Origin: JAJYSO01 sp964579505
GTDB lineage: Bacteria > Bacteroidota > Bacteroidia > Flavobacteriales > Flavobacteriaceae
Reading direction: 5' to 3'
Assembly: GCA_964579505.1 (NCBI GenBank)
Contig: CAZOGC010000001.1
Coordinates: 124,001-188,000 of the forward strand
Length of the DNA stretch: 64,000 nt
Part shown: positions 35,450 to 44,188 of the stretch, in pieces
How the letters are laid out: each line of letters begins with the position of its first letter
Position numbering within the stretch: position 1 is the first letter of the stretch
Notes under the pieces: model-generated
Database searches by the model: none
Told to the model about the DNA's origin: nothing
What the model saw: only the letters and a program-made list of their open reading frames with translations
Position numbers and translations under genes: made by a program

Positions 35450-35839
35450 ATGGCGAAGGCAAAAACTTCTGGTAAAAAGAAAAAGCTGCATGCAGAACCT
35501 TATGGAGAGGCTCACATTTCAGCTTCGTTTAACAATATTATTGTGTCGTTAACCAACAAAGTGGGCGATGTTATTTCTTGGTCTTCTGCCGGAAAAATGG
35601 GTTTCCGCGGAAGCAAAAAAAATACTCCTTACGCTGCTCAAATGGCAGCAGAAGATGCTGCTAAAGTGGCATTTGAAGCTGGTTTGCGCAAAGTAAAAGT
35701 GTATGTAAAAGGACCGGGTAATGGTCGCGAATCAGCTATCCGTACATTGCATAACAACGGTATTGAAGTAACAGAAATTGTAGATATTACACCAATTCCG
35801 CATAACGGCTGTCGTCCTCCTAAACGTCGTCGTGTATAA
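35450..35839 (+). CDS. rpsK: 30S ribosomal protein S11
   Basis: 129 residues; platform protein next to the E site. HISASFNNIIVSLTNKVGD, VKGPGNGRESAIR and TPIPHNGCRPPKRRRV at the end are diagnostic. Thirteen bases after rpsM. Confidence 0.99.
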   Translation: MAKAKTSGKKKKLHAEPYGEAHISASFNNIIVSLTNKVGDVISWSSAGKMGFRGSKKNTPYAAQMAAEDAAKVAFEAGLRKVKVYVKGPGNGRESAIRTLHNNGIEVTEIVDITPIPHNGCRPPKRRRV

Positions 35840-35923
35840 TTAATTTGAGAATTATTTCTAAGAAAAATAACTAGATTATCGAAGGATGTAATGCCTTAAT
35901 TCATAATCGTAAACCTAACTTAA

Positions 35924-36529
35924 ATGGCAAGATATACAGGACCAAAATCCAAAATAGCCCGAAAATTTGGAGAGCCTATTTATGGCGATGATAAATCTTT
36001 TGAAAAAAAGAAATATCCTCCCGGGCAACACGGCAACCAACGTCGTCGTGGTAAAAAATCTGAGTACGCCCTTCAATTGGCCGAAAAACAAAAAGCAAAA
36101 TATACCTATGGTATTCTAGAACGTCAGTTTCGTCGTATGTTTGAAGAAGCTAGCCGTCGTAAAGGAATTACCGGTGAGATGTTACTTCAGTTGTGTGAAG
36201 GTCGTCTAGACAATATTGTATATAGACTAGGACTTTCTCCTACCCGTAGTGGAGCGCGTCAGCTCGTATCTCACAAACATATAGTCGTGAATGGAGAAAT
36301 CGTAAACATCCCTTCTTACCAAGTAGATGTGAATGATGTAATTGGAATTCGCGAAAAATCTAAATCTTTAACCGTTATTGAGAGCTCTTTACAGAATACT
36401 CATGAGGTTTTAGAATGGCTTTCTTGGAATGCTGATAAAAGAGAAGGTACAGTAGTATCGGTTCCTACTCGTGTACAAATTCCGGAAAACATTAACACAC
36501 AGCTAATCGTTGAGCTGTATTCAAAATAA
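35924..36529 (+). CDS. rpsD: 30S ribosomal protein S4
   Basis: 201 residues with the S4 RNA-binding domain (RLDNIVYRLGLSPTRSGARQLVSHKHI). The N-terminus lacks the Cys zinc site of some S4 proteins. It starts 84 bases after rpsK; the gap holds an A/T-rich inverted repeat but no clear terminator. In E. coli S4 controls the alpha operon. Confidence 0.99.
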   Translation: MARYTGPKSKIARKFGEPIYGDDKSFEKKKYPPGQHGNQRRRGKKSEYALQLAEKQKAKYTYGILERQFRRMFEEASRRKGITGEMLLQLCEGRLDNIVYRLGLSPTRSGARQLVSHKHIVVNGEIVNIPSYQVDVNDVIGIREKSKSLTVIESSLQNTHEVLEWLSWNADKREGTVVSVPTRVQIPENINTQLIVELYSK

Positions 36530-36552
36530 TCCTAACTGAGAGAACAAAAGCT

Positions 36553-37545
36553 ATGGCAATATTAGATTTTCAAAGGCCCGATAAAGTTATTATGATCGAA
36601 TCTACCGATTTCGATGGTAAGTTTGAATTCCGTCCGCTGGAGCCCGGCTTTGGCCTCACCGTTGGGAATGCTTTAAGACGGGTTTTATTATCTTCTTTAG
36701 AAGGATATGCCTTTACTTCTGTACGTATTGAAGGTGTAGAACACGAATTTTCAACTATTTCTGGTGTAGTAGAAGATGTTACTGAAATTATTTTGAATCT
36801 AAAGCAAGTTCGCCTAAAGAAACAAATTGATGAAGTAGATGACGAAACCGTTAGCATATCATTTACAGGAAAAGACCAATTAACAGCGGGTGATTTTCAA
36901 GAATCTATCGCTGGTTTTCAAGTATTAAACCCTGATTTAGTTATCTGTAATATGGATAAAAAAATCACGGTAAATATGGAGCTAACCATTGAAAAAGGAC
37001 GCGGATACGTGCCTGCTGAAGAAAACAAAAAAGCAGAAGTTGCTTTGGGTACCATCTTTATAGACTCTATTTATACGCCTATTAAAAACGTAAAATACAG
37101 CATTGAAGATTACCGTGTAGGGCAGAAAACTGACTACGAAAAATTGGTTTTTGAAATTCAATCTGACGGAAGTATTCATCCGCAAGATGCTTTAACCGAA
37201 GCGGCTAAGATTCTTATTCAACACTTTATGCTCTTCTCTGATGAGCGTATCACGTTAGAAGATGATGAAAAAGCCCAAGCAGATACGTATGATGAAGAAT
37301 CATTGCATATGCGTCAGTTATTAAAGACAAATTTGGTTGATCTAGATTTATCTGTTCGCGCTTTAAATTGCTTAAAAGCAGCAGAAGTAAATAACTTAGG
37401 TGAATTGGTAGCTCATAATAAGAGTGATTTGATGAAGTTCCGTAATTTTGGAAAGAAATCTTTGAGCGAGTTAGAACAACTTGTCGATGAAAAGGGATTG
37501 GAATTCGGAATGGATCTATCTAAGTATAAATTAGACAAAGAGTAG
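36553..37545 (+). CDS. rpoA: RNA polymerase alpha subunit
   Basis: 330 residues. The N-terminal dimerisation domain includes EPGFGLTVGNALRRVLLSSLEGYA. A flexible linker follows, then the C-terminal DNA-binding domain (LNCLKAAEVNNLGELVAHNKSDLMKFRNFGKKSLSELEQ). Twenty-three bases after rpsD. Confidence 0.99.
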   Translation: MAILDFQRPDKVIMIESTDFDGKFEFRPLEPGFGLTVGNALRRVLLSSLEGYAFTSVRIEGVEHEFSTISGVVEDVTEIILNLKQVRLKKQIDEVDDETVSISFTGKDQLTAGDFQESIAGFQVLNPDLVICNMDKKITVNMELTIEKGRGYVPAEENKKAEVALGTIFIDSIYTPIKNVKYSIEDYRVGQKTDYEKLVFEIQSDGSIHPQDALTEAAKILIQHFMLFSDERITLEDDEKAQADTYDEESLHMRQLLKTNLVDLDLSVRALNCLKAAEVNNLGELVAHNKSDLMKFRNFGKKSLSELEQLVDEKGLEFGMDLSKYKLDKE

Positions 37546-37597
37546 GACGTTTGAGGAAGCAACCTTTTCCTCTTTCATTTAATAGCAAAGTAGAAAA

Positions 37598-38257
37598 ATG
37601 AGACACGGCAAAAAAAATAACAGTCTTTCAAGAACTTCGGCTCACCGCCGGTCAATGTTTGCAAACATGGCAAGTTCTTTGATTGAACATAAAAGAATAA
37701 ATACAACCACGGCTAAAGCAAAAGCTTTACGTGGATTTATAGAACCCCTAATTACCAAGTCAAAAACAGATACCACCCATAATCGTCGGTTAGTTTTTGC
37801 TAAATTGCGTAACAAACAAGCGGTAAGCGAATTGTTTCGCGAAATTGCCCCTAAAGTAGGTGATCGTCCCGGAGGTTATGTTCGTATTATCAAATTAGGA
37901 AACCGTTTGGGAGATAATGCAGAAATGGCACTTATCGAGTTGGTAGATTATAACGAAACCTATGATTTAAAATCAGGTGACACTAAGAAATCTACTAGAC
38001 GTAGTCGTCGTGGAGGCAAGAAAAAAACAGCTGCAACGCAAGAAGCACAACCTGCACAAGAAAAGAAAGCAGAAGAAGCTCCTAAAAAAGAAGCTCCTAA
38101 AAAAGAAGCTAAAGAAACCAAAGAAGCTAAAGAAGCTAAAAAAGAACCAGCAGATACAGCTGATACGAAAGAGGCTCCTAAAGCTAAAAAAGCAGCTCCT
38201 AAAAAAGAAAAAGAGAATACAAACGATTCTGAGACCAAAACCAATGATAAGGAATAG
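37598..38257 (+). CDS. rplQ: 50S ribosomal protein L17 with long charged tail
   Basis: 219 residues. The first 120 or so are ordinary L17 (MRHGKKNNSLSRTSAHRRSMFANM). The last 85 or so are a low-complexity Lys/Ala/Glu/Pro tail of KKEAP-like repeats. Extended L17 tails occur in Bacteroidota, so this is probably real. A GAGGAA/TTCCTC hairpin lies just before the gene, and the operon terminator after it. Confidence 0.97.
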   Translation: MRHGKKNNSLSRTSAHRRSMFANMASSLIEHKRINTTTAKAKALRGFIEPLITKSKTDTTHNRRLVFAKLRNKQAVSELFREIAPKVGDRPGGYVRIIKLGNRLGDNAEMALIELVDYNETYDLKSGDTKKSTRRSRRGGKKKTAATQEAQPAQEKKAEEAPKKEAPKKEAKETKEAKEAKKEPADTADTKEAPKAKKAAPKKEKENTNDSETKTNDKE

Positions 38258-38289
38258 ATTTAAAACTCTTATTAATTAACTTTTTATAG

Positions 38290-38323
38290 AAGGATAAGCG
38301 CCGGATAGCTTATCCTTTTTTTT
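38290..38323 (+). terminator. Terminator of the ribosomal superoperon
   Basis: A 10-bp perfect stem AAGGATAAGC/GCTTATCCTT with an 8-base loop is followed by a T run that continues the stem. It starts 33 bases after the rplQ stop. Confidence 0.95.
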
Positions 38324-38339
38324 TAACCTAACCTAAACT

Positions 38340-39455
38340 ATGGCAGTAAAATATCAGCAACGAAAAAAAGCCGTTGTGCTTTTAGAAGATGGAACCCTTT
38401 TTTATGGAAAGATTGTAGGTAACGGTCAGGGCACCGCTTTGGGCGAAATATGCTTTAATACCGGAATGACCGGTTATCAAGAAATATTTACAGATCCGAG
38501 TTATTACGGTCAGCTTATGGTAACTACCAATGCCCATATTGGTAATTATGGCGCCTTTAAAGATGATATGCAATCTGAAGGCATAAAAATTGCCGGATTA
38601 ATTTGTAAAAATTTTAGTTATGAGCATTCTCGCCCTATAGCCGATCAGAGCCTAGAAGAATTTTTAACGGCGCAAAATCTATTGGCAATTTCTGATGTAG
38701 ACACGCGTGCTTTGGTAACCTATATTCGTGAAAACGGCGCTATGAATGCGGCCATTACTACAGAAATAGAAAATTTAGAGGCAGTAAAAGAGCAACTAGC
38801 ACAAACCCCAAGTATGCAGGGGCTGGAGTTGTCTTCAAAAGTGTCGGCTAAGGAGCCCTATTTTGTGGGAAAAGAAAATGCCACGTATAAAATTTCAGCT
38901 ATTGATGGAGGTATTAAAAGTGATATTTTAAAAAACTTGGCAGCCCGCGATTGTTACATTCAAGTATTTCCTTATAACGCTACCTATGAAGAGGTGAGCG
39001 CTTGGAATCCGGATGGGTATTTCTTGTCTAATGGACCGGGAGATCCGCAAGAAATGAAAGAAACCATTGCCACTGCCAAACGTATAATTGAAGAAGACAA
39101 ACCGCTATTCGGAATCTGTTTGGGACATCAAATTATAGCCTTGGCTAATGGCGTTTCTACGTATAAGATGCATCACGGCCACCGAGGCATCAACCATCCG
39201 GTGTTAAATACCCTAACCGGAAAAGGAGAAATTACCTCTCAAAATCATGGGTTTGCGGTAGCTATAGAACAATTAGAGAATAACCCTGATTTAGAGTTGA
39301 CACATCTTAATTTAAATGATAAGACGGTAGCCGGATTGCGTATGAAAAACAAGAATTGTTTCTCTGTGCAGTATCACCCTGAAGCCGCTGCCGGTCCTCA
39401 CGATGCACGCTATTTATTTGATCAGTTTATAGAAAACATAAAAAAGGTGAAATAA
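38340..39455 (+). CDS. carA: Carbamoyl-phosphate synthase small subunit
   Basis: 371 residues. It hydrolyses glutamine to give ammonia for carbamoyl phosphate (arginine and pyrimidine synthesis). The N-terminal CPSase domain has LEDGTLFYGK, and ICFNTGMTGYQEIFTDPSY follows. The class I glutaminase has its nucleophilic Cys in GICLGHQ and catalytic His/Glu in VQYHPEAAAGP. carB is not adjacent. It lies between two strong terminators and is probably its own transcript. Confidence 0.98.
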   Translation: MAVKYQQRKKAVVLLEDGTLFYGKIVGNGQGTALGEICFNTGMTGYQEIFTDPSYYGQLMVTTNAHIGNYGAFKDDMQSEGIKIAGLICKNFSYEHSRPIADQSLEEFLTAQNLLAISDVDTRALVTYIRENGAMNAAITTEIENLEAVKEQLAQTPSMQGLELSSKVSAKEPYFVGKENATYKISAIDGGIKSDILKNLAARDCYIQVFPYNATYEEVSAWNPDGYFLSNGPGDPQEMKETIATAKRIIEEDKPLFGICLGHQIIALANGVSTYKMHHGHRGINHPVLNTLTGKGEITSQNHGFAVAIEQLENNPDLELTHLNLNDKTVAGLRMKNKNCFSVQYHPEAAAGPHDARYLFDQFIENIKKVK

Positions 39456-39497
39456 GCCTGTAAATGGCATTACATTTCTACTGATTTTCCTATTTTT

Positions 39498-39546
39498 AGG
39501 GTTGGATGGCGCATTTATCTTCCGCTGCCAGCCCTATTTTTTAAAT
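39498..39546 (+). terminator. Terminator after carA
   Basis: AGGGTTGG pairs with CCAGCCCT, and TGGCG/CGCTG extends the stem with G-U pairs. TATTTTTT follows. It starts 43 bases after the carA stop. Confidence 0.8.
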
Positions 39547-39565
39547 AATTAATAAACACGTATTT

Positions 39566-40852
39566 ATGAGTTTAATCAAAGAAGTTTACGCACGTCAAAT
39601 TTTTGACTCTCGTGGCAACCCCACTGTAGAAGTTGATGTAATTACCGAAAATGGAGCTTTGGGAAGAGCGGCCGTTCCTTCAGGAGCTTCTACCGGAGAA
39701 CACGAAGCGGTAGAATTGCGCGATGGAGGTTCTGCCTATCTGGGAAAAGGAGTGAAGAAAGCAGTTGACCATGTGCGTACATTTGTGCGTGAAAATTTGG
39801 TGGGACACGACGTCTTTGATCAAGAAGGAATAGATCAAAAACTTATTGAAGTTGATGGCACTCCCAATAAAGCTCATTTAGGGGCCAATGCTATCTTGGG
39901 CGCTTCATTGGCGGTTGCTAAGGCAGCTGCTAACGAGTTAAAAATGCCATTATATCGCTATTTAGGCGGGGTAGCGGCTAAAACGCTTCCGGTACCAATG
40001 ATGAATATCATCAACGGAGGGTCGCATTCTGATGCGCCCATTGCCTTTCAAGAATTTATGATTGTTCCGGCCAAAGCAACTTCTTTTTCTCAGGCTATGC
40101 GTATGGGAACAGAGGTGTTTCATCACCTTAAAAAAGTACTCAAAAAAAGAGGCTTAAACACCGCTGTAGGCGATGAAGGAGGCTTTGCTCCTAATTTTGA
40201 AGGTACAGAAGATGCCTTAAACACTATTGGTGAAGCCGTAGAAAATGCGGGATACGCTTTCGGAAAAGATATTTTTATTGCGTTAGATTGCGCTTCGTCT
40301 GAGTTTTATAAAGACGGTAAATACGATTATACCATTTTTGAAGGCGAAGGTGGAAAAGTATTAACATCAGCAGAACAAGCGGATTATTTAACCACATTAG
40401 CAGAAAAATATCCTATTATCTCAATTGAAGATGGAATGGATGAAGATGATTGGGAAGGCTGGAAAGTACTGACTGAAAAAGTGGGGCATAAAGCTCAATT
40501 GGTAGGAGATGATTTATTTGTTACCAACGTAAAACGCCTGCAGAAAGGAATTGAGATGGGAGTAGCCAATTCTATTCTTATCAAAGTAAACCAAATAGGA
40601 ACCTTATCAGAAACTATTGCGGCAGTAAATATGGCGCATAAGGCGGGTTATACAGCCGTTATGTCGCATCGGTCTGGCGAAACAGAAGATACAACAATTG
40701 CTGATTTGGCGGTAGCGCTTAACACCGGTCAAATTAAAACCGGATCACTTTCACGTAGTGATAGATTGGCTAAATACAACCAACTGCTGCGCATAGAAGA
40801 AGCCTTGGGGCAAACAGCTACCTATCCAGGATTAAAAGCTTTTAAATTTTAA
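39566..40852 (+). CDS. eno: Enolase
   Basis: 428 residues; 2-phosphoglycerate to phosphoenolpyruvate. RQIFDSRGNPTVEVDV start, metal ligands in ALDCASSEF, SIEDGMDEDDWEGW and LVGDDLFVTN, catalytic Lys in LIKVNQIGT, and the signature SHRSGETEDTTIADLAVAL. The gene has its own 110-base upstream region behind the carA terminator. Confidence 0.99.
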   Translation: MSLIKEVYARQIFDSRGNPTVEVDVITENGALGRAAVPSGASTGEHEAVELRDGGSAYLGKGVKKAVDHVRTFVRENLVGHDVFDQEGIDQKLIEVDGTPNKAHLGANAILGASLAVAKAAANELKMPLYRYLGGVAAKTLPVPMMNIINGGSHSDAPIAFQEFMIVPAKATSFSQAMRMGTEVFHHLKKVLKKRGLNTAVGDEGGFAPNFEGTEDALNTIGEAVENAGYAFGKDIFIALDCASSEFYKDGKYDYTIFEGEGGKVLTSAEQADYLTTLAEKYPIISIEDGMDEDDWEGWKVLTEKVGHKAQLVGDDLFVTNVKRLQKGIEMGVANSILIKVNQIGTLSETIAAVNMAHKAGYTAVMSHRSGETEDTTIADLAVALNTGQIKTGSLSRSDRLAKYNQLLRIEEALGQTATYPGLKAFKF

Positions 40853-40967
40853 GGAGTATAAGGTCTATTGTTTATAAGCCTTGTATTTAAACGATTTTGA
40901 CCTCAAAAAAAGCTCGGTTTTACGTATCTTAGCGGTCTAGATTAGTACCAATAATTAAATTGAACAA

Positions 40968-42254
40968 ATGGGTAAAAATGCAACGATAGAAATAAATGGA
41001 AATACGTATGAACTACCTCTTGTTGTGGGTACAGAGAATGAAATAGGAATAGACATTAGTTCTCTACGCAAAGCAACCCAAGGTGTTATTACGTTAGACC
41101 CCGGTTTTAAAAACACCGGAGCTTGTGAGAGTGCCATTACTTTTTTAAATGGAGAACAAAGTGTACTGCGCTATAGAGGCTATTCTATTGAAGATTTGGC
41201 GGAGCATGCGAGCTTTTTAGAAGTTGCTTATTTACTTATTTTTGGCGAATTGCCTACCCGGGAAGAATTGACTAAACTATATGAAGATATTAAAGAAGAA
41301 TCTTGTGTAGATGAGGAAATGAAAAAAATCTTAGACGGTTTTCCTAAGTCAGCGCACCCTATGGGCGTTTTATCTTCCTTAACAAGTGCTTTAATCGCCT
41401 TTAATCCGAGTTCGGTTAATGTCAACTCTAAAGAAGACATGTACAAAGCCATTATTAAACTACTGGCTAAATTTCCGGTTTTGGTGGCTTGGACTTTTCG
41501 TAAACGTACGGGGCTTCCGTTAGACTATGGAGACACGTCGTTAGAATATGTAGACAACATTCTAAAAATGATGTTTAAACGCCCTAATAAAAGCTATGAA
41601 ACCGATCCGATAATTTCTGCAGCGCTTAATAAACTGTTAATTTTGCATGCCGACCACGAACAAAACTGCTCGGCTTCTACCGTGCGTATTGTAGGTTCTT
41701 CTCATGCCGGATTATTTGCCTCTATTTCTGCCGGAATTTCAGCCCTCTGGGGGCCTCTTCACGGCGGGGCTAATCAAGCAGTTATTGAGATGTTAGAAAA
41801 CATTAAAGCTGACGGAGGCGATACCCAAAAATATTTAGCTAAAGCAAAAGATAAAAGTGACCCTTTCCGTTTGATGGGCTTTGGACATCGCGTTTATAAA
41901 AACTTTGATCCACGGGCGCGTATCATTAAGAAATCGGCTGATGTGGTGTTAGAAAAATTAGGCGTTAATGACCCGGTTTTAGACATTGCTAAAGGCTTAG
42001 AAAAAGAAGCCTTAGAAGATCCTTATTTTGTAAAACGCAAACTGTATCCTAATGTAGATTTCTATTCGGGTATTATTTATAGAGCATTGGGTATTCCTAC
42101 AGAGATGTTTACCGTAATGTTTGCGATGGGTAGATTGCCGGGATGGATTGCACAATGGCGCGAAATGCGTTTGCGCAAAGAGCCTATAGGGCGTCCGCGC
42201 CAAATTTATGTGGGTGAAAGTTTACGAAAGTACGCTCCTTTAGAAGAGCGTTAA
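40968..42254 (+). CDS. gltA: Citrate synthase
   Basis: 428 residues, the long hexameric type II size. Condenses acetyl-CoA with oxaloacetate. Catalytic-site segments LHADHEQNCSAST, GSSHAGLFASI, MGFGHRVYKNFDPRA and NVDFYSGI are present. The approximate -7 box TATCTTAG lies about 40 bases upstream. A strong terminator follows. Confidence 0.98.
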   Translation: MGKNATIEINGNTYELPLVVGTENEIGIDISSLRKATQGVITLDPGFKNTGACESAITFLNGEQSVLRYRGYSIEDLAEHASFLEVAYLLIFGELPTREELTKLYEDIKEESCVDEEMKKILDGFPKSAHPMGVLSSLTSALIAFNPSSVNVNSKEDMYKAIIKLLAKFPVLVAWTFRKRTGLPLDYGDTSLEYVDNILKMMFKRPNKSYETDPIISAALNKLLILHADHEQNCSASTVRIVGSSHAGLFASISAGISALWGPLHGGANQAVIEMLENIKADGGDTQKYLAKAKDKSDPFRLMGFGHRVYKNFDPRARIIKKSADVVLEKLGVNDPVLDIAKGLEKEALEDPYFVKRKLYPNVDFYSGIIYRALGIPTEMFTVMFAMGRLPGWIAQWREMRLRKEPIGRPRQIYVGESLRKYAPLEER

Positions 42255-42274
42255 GCTATAAAATAAGACCGTAT

Positions 42275-42310
42275 AAATGCCTTGTTCAATTTGTTGAACA
42301 GGGCATTTTT
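42275..42310 (+). terminator. Terminator after gltA
   Basis: A 12-bp perfect stem (TGCCTTGTTCAA/TTGAACAGGGCA with one G-U) around loop TTTG, flanked by AAA on the left and T5 on the right. It starts 21 bases after the stop. Confidence 0.95.
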
Positions 42311-42467
42311 GATAAAAGTAAAACGGTTGCTTGAATTTAAAGATGTGTGCAAAAGCCAATTTTTGATGAATAGATATTAACTTAAATTTTATAATTTGAG
42401 TATCGCTTTAACACTAATAAAGTCAACCTATTTTAAGGAAAGATAGTGATAACCTATGTGATTACGT
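42311..42467. other. Gap between gltA terminator and the duplication
   Basis: A/T-rich DNA; I see no gene, RNA or clear promoter. It is closed by a second terminator-like hairpin (42468-42503) that cannot serve gltA, which has its own. Confidence 0.4.
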
Positions 42468-42503
42468 AAACCTGCCAGGTATTCAAAAACTGGCGGGTTT
42501 TTT
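42468..42503 (+). terminator. Hairpin bordering duplication unit 1
   Basis: AAACCTGCCAG pairs with CTGGCGGGTTT (one G-U) and runs into T6. It belongs to the CCTG(A/T/C)CAGG-type hairpins of this window, and corresponds in position to the hairpin at 43282, which is 814 bases downstream. Confidence 0.7.
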
Positions 42504-42602
42504 AGTAAGCACATTAGGTATTTAAGAAATATTCTTTGCTTTATAGAGCCCTAAGCATTTAAAAATATAAGTATAACTTACTGAAAATCTAACTTTTATT
42601 TA

Positions 42603-42634
42603 TATATTTGGATTCACGGCGTGTTTAAAACACG
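42603..42634 (+). promoter_or_regulatory. Putative -7 box and palindromic operator, unit 1
   Basis: An exact TAnnTTTG box (TATATTTG, 42603-42610) is followed nine bases later by the perfect 15-base palindrome CGTGTTTAAAACACG (42620-42634), which would cover the start of the transcript. The -33 box is not clear. Confidence 0.45.
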
Positions 42635-42752
42635 TAACGAGTTAATAAATAGTATTTTATATGCCGCTTTGATTGTGATTTACCTGAAAATACAAATCAT
42701 TTTTTAGTTGTTAGATTGATAAAATGATATATAACATAATACCTTAAACGCT

Positions 42753-43241
42753 ATGAAAAAATTGATGTTTATTTTAATGATGGTTGCCACACTAATCTCT
42801 TGTAGTAAAACGGATGATATGGATGTACAATATAAGTCTGACGTAGAAGTCGCTATAGATTTTTCCATTTTTAATGCTCAACATGAAGATTTATTAAACC
42901 CTAAAACTCCTAATCATATAAATACGGATGACATTAGGTTGTATTATGTGATTAATGGAGAAAGTAAAGAGTATTTTAAGGAAAATTTAGATCCTCAAAG
43001 AGGATATTTTACATGGAAATATAAAGGCATTTATAGGATTAGAATTTTCTTAAATTGTGCTGAATCAGAGAGCAAACCTGTAACGTATGTCCGCTGGAAC
43101 GACAAGGATACCGATACCATTAAGGTTTTTTATCGAAGAGCCCCGGGTCTTATTGCACAAGATACTATATGGCTAAATGGAGAACAAATATGGAAATTTG
43201 GTGATGGTTCTATAGACCCGTATTTTAAGCTAAAAAAATAA
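42753..43241 (+). CDS. Small lipoprotein, paralogue 1
   Basis: 162 residues. Lipobox Cys17 (ATLISC-SKTDDM); the SKTDD after the Cys resembles the flavobacterial surface-export signal (Lys followed by acidic residues), so it may be on the cell surface. I recognise no named domain. The core is FSIFNAQHEDLLNPKTPNHIN, then LYYVINGESKEYF, and the C-terminus TIWLNGEQIWKFGDGSIDPYFKLKK. The next gene encodes a close paralogue. Similar small lipoproteins seem to occur in multicopy in flavobacteria (from memory, not checked). Confidence 0.8.
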   Translation: MKKLMFILMMVATLISCSKTDDMDVQYKSDVEVAIDFSIFNAQHEDLLNPKTPNHINTDDIRLYYVINGESKEYFKENLDPQRGYFTWKYKGIYRIRIFLNCAESESKPVTYVRWNDKDTDTIKVFYRRAPGLIAQDTIWLNGEQIWKFGDGSIDPYFKLKK

Positions 43242-43416
43242 CTACGAGCAACAATGGCTACGGCGTATAGCCCCACTACATAACCTTGCTAGGTTTTCAA
43301 AACCTTGGAGGTTTATTAGTAAGCACATTAGGTATTTAAGAAATATTCTTTGCTTTATAGAGCCCTAAGCATTTAAAAATATAAGTATAACTTACTGAAA
43401 ATCTAACTTTTATTTA

Positions 43417-43448
43417 TATATTTGGATTCACGGCGTGTTTAAAACACG
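43417..43448 (+). promoter_or_regulatory. Putative -7 box and palindromic operator, unit 2
   Basis: Same TATATTTG box (43417-43424) and CGTGTTTAAAACACG palindrome (43434-43448) as in unit 1, unchanged. Confidence 0.45.
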
Positions 43449-43566
43449 TAACGAGTTAATAAATAGTATTTTATATGCCGCTTTGATTGTGATTTACCTG
43501 AAAATACAAATCATTTTTTAGTTGTTAGATTGATAAAATGATATATAACATAATACCTTAAACGCT

Positions 43567-44052
43567 ATGAAAAAATTGATGTTTATTTTAATGGTTACCA
43601 CACTAATTTCTTGTAGTAAAACAGATGATATGAATGAGCCACATGAATCATATATAGGTGCAAGTATAACTTTTTCTATTTTTAATGCTCAACATGAAGA
43701 TTTATTAAACCCTGAAACTCCCCATCATATAAATAGGGGCAACATTAAAGTGTACTATGTGATTAATGGGAAAAGTAAAGAGTTTTTTAAAGGAAATTTA
43801 GATTATCCAAGAGGATACATGATTGGAGAAAATAAAGGTATTTATGGAATTACGATTTTCTTAAATTATGCTGAATCAGAGAGCAAACCTATAACGTATG
43901 TGCAGTGGAACGACAAGGATACAGACACTATTAAGGTTTCTTATCGAAGAGCCCCGGGTTATATTGAACGAGATACTATTTGGTTAAATGGAGAACAAAT
44001 ATGGGAATTTGGTGATGGTTCTATAGACCCATATTTTAAGCTAAAAAAATAA
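43567..44052 (+). CDS. Small lipoprotein, paralogue 2
   Basis: 161 residues, lipobox Cys16 (TTLISC-SKTDDM). About 70 percent identical to paralogue 1 by eye. The first nine residues and the last 20 or so are nearly the same; differences concentrate at residues about 22-36 and in the middle (GYMIGENKGIYGITIF here, GYFTWKYKGIYRIRIF there). One residue is missing in the signal peptide. Function unknown; probably surface-exposed by the same export-signal argument. Confidence 0.8.
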   Translation: MKKLMFILMVTTLISCSKTDDMNEPHESYIGASITFSIFNAQHEDLLNPETPHHINRGNIKVYYVINGKSKEFFKGNLDYPRGYMIGENKGIYGITIFLNYAESESKPITYVQWNDKDTDTIKVSYRRAPGYIERDTIWLNGEQIWEFGDGSIDPYFKLKK

Positions 44053-44092
44053 CTACAAACAACACAGCTACGGCGTTAGTTGCCCATTGTAC

Positions 44093-44126
44093 AAACCTCC
44101 AAGGTTTTTAAAACCTTGGAGGTTTA
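44093..44126 (+). terminator. Terminator after lipoprotein paralogue 2
   Basis: Perfect 15-bp stem AAACCTCCAAGGTTT/AAACCTTGGAGGTTT with loop TTA. The 3' T run is short (TTTATT). It also marks the right border of the duplication. Confidence 0.75.
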
Positions 44127-44188
44127 TTAGTACTTAGTTAGAAGGCTAAAAGCCTTGGAGGTTTTTTAGTGCTATAAGCTGTACCTGC

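Larger units (their letters stand above)
42468..43281 (+). repeat. Tandem duplication, unit 1 (814 bp)
   Basis: Hairpin, 251-base upstream region (42502-42752) and one lipoprotein gene. The upstream region reads the same, base for base, at 43316-43566, an offset of exactly 814. The coding parts are clearly less similar, and the hairpins also differ. Confidence 0.9.
43282..44092 (+). repeat. Tandem duplication, unit 2
   Basis: Second unit, opened by a hairpin at 43282-43319 and closed by another at 44093-44125. The 251 bases at 43316-43566 are identical to unit 1. The unit is three bases shorter inside the gene, in line with the one-residue shorter protein. Confidence 0.9.

Noticed and set aside
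37977..38279. 100-codon Lys/Leu-rich frame overlapping the end of rplQ
   Set aside because: A frame-shifted reading of the repetitive L17 tail; rplQ itself is intact.
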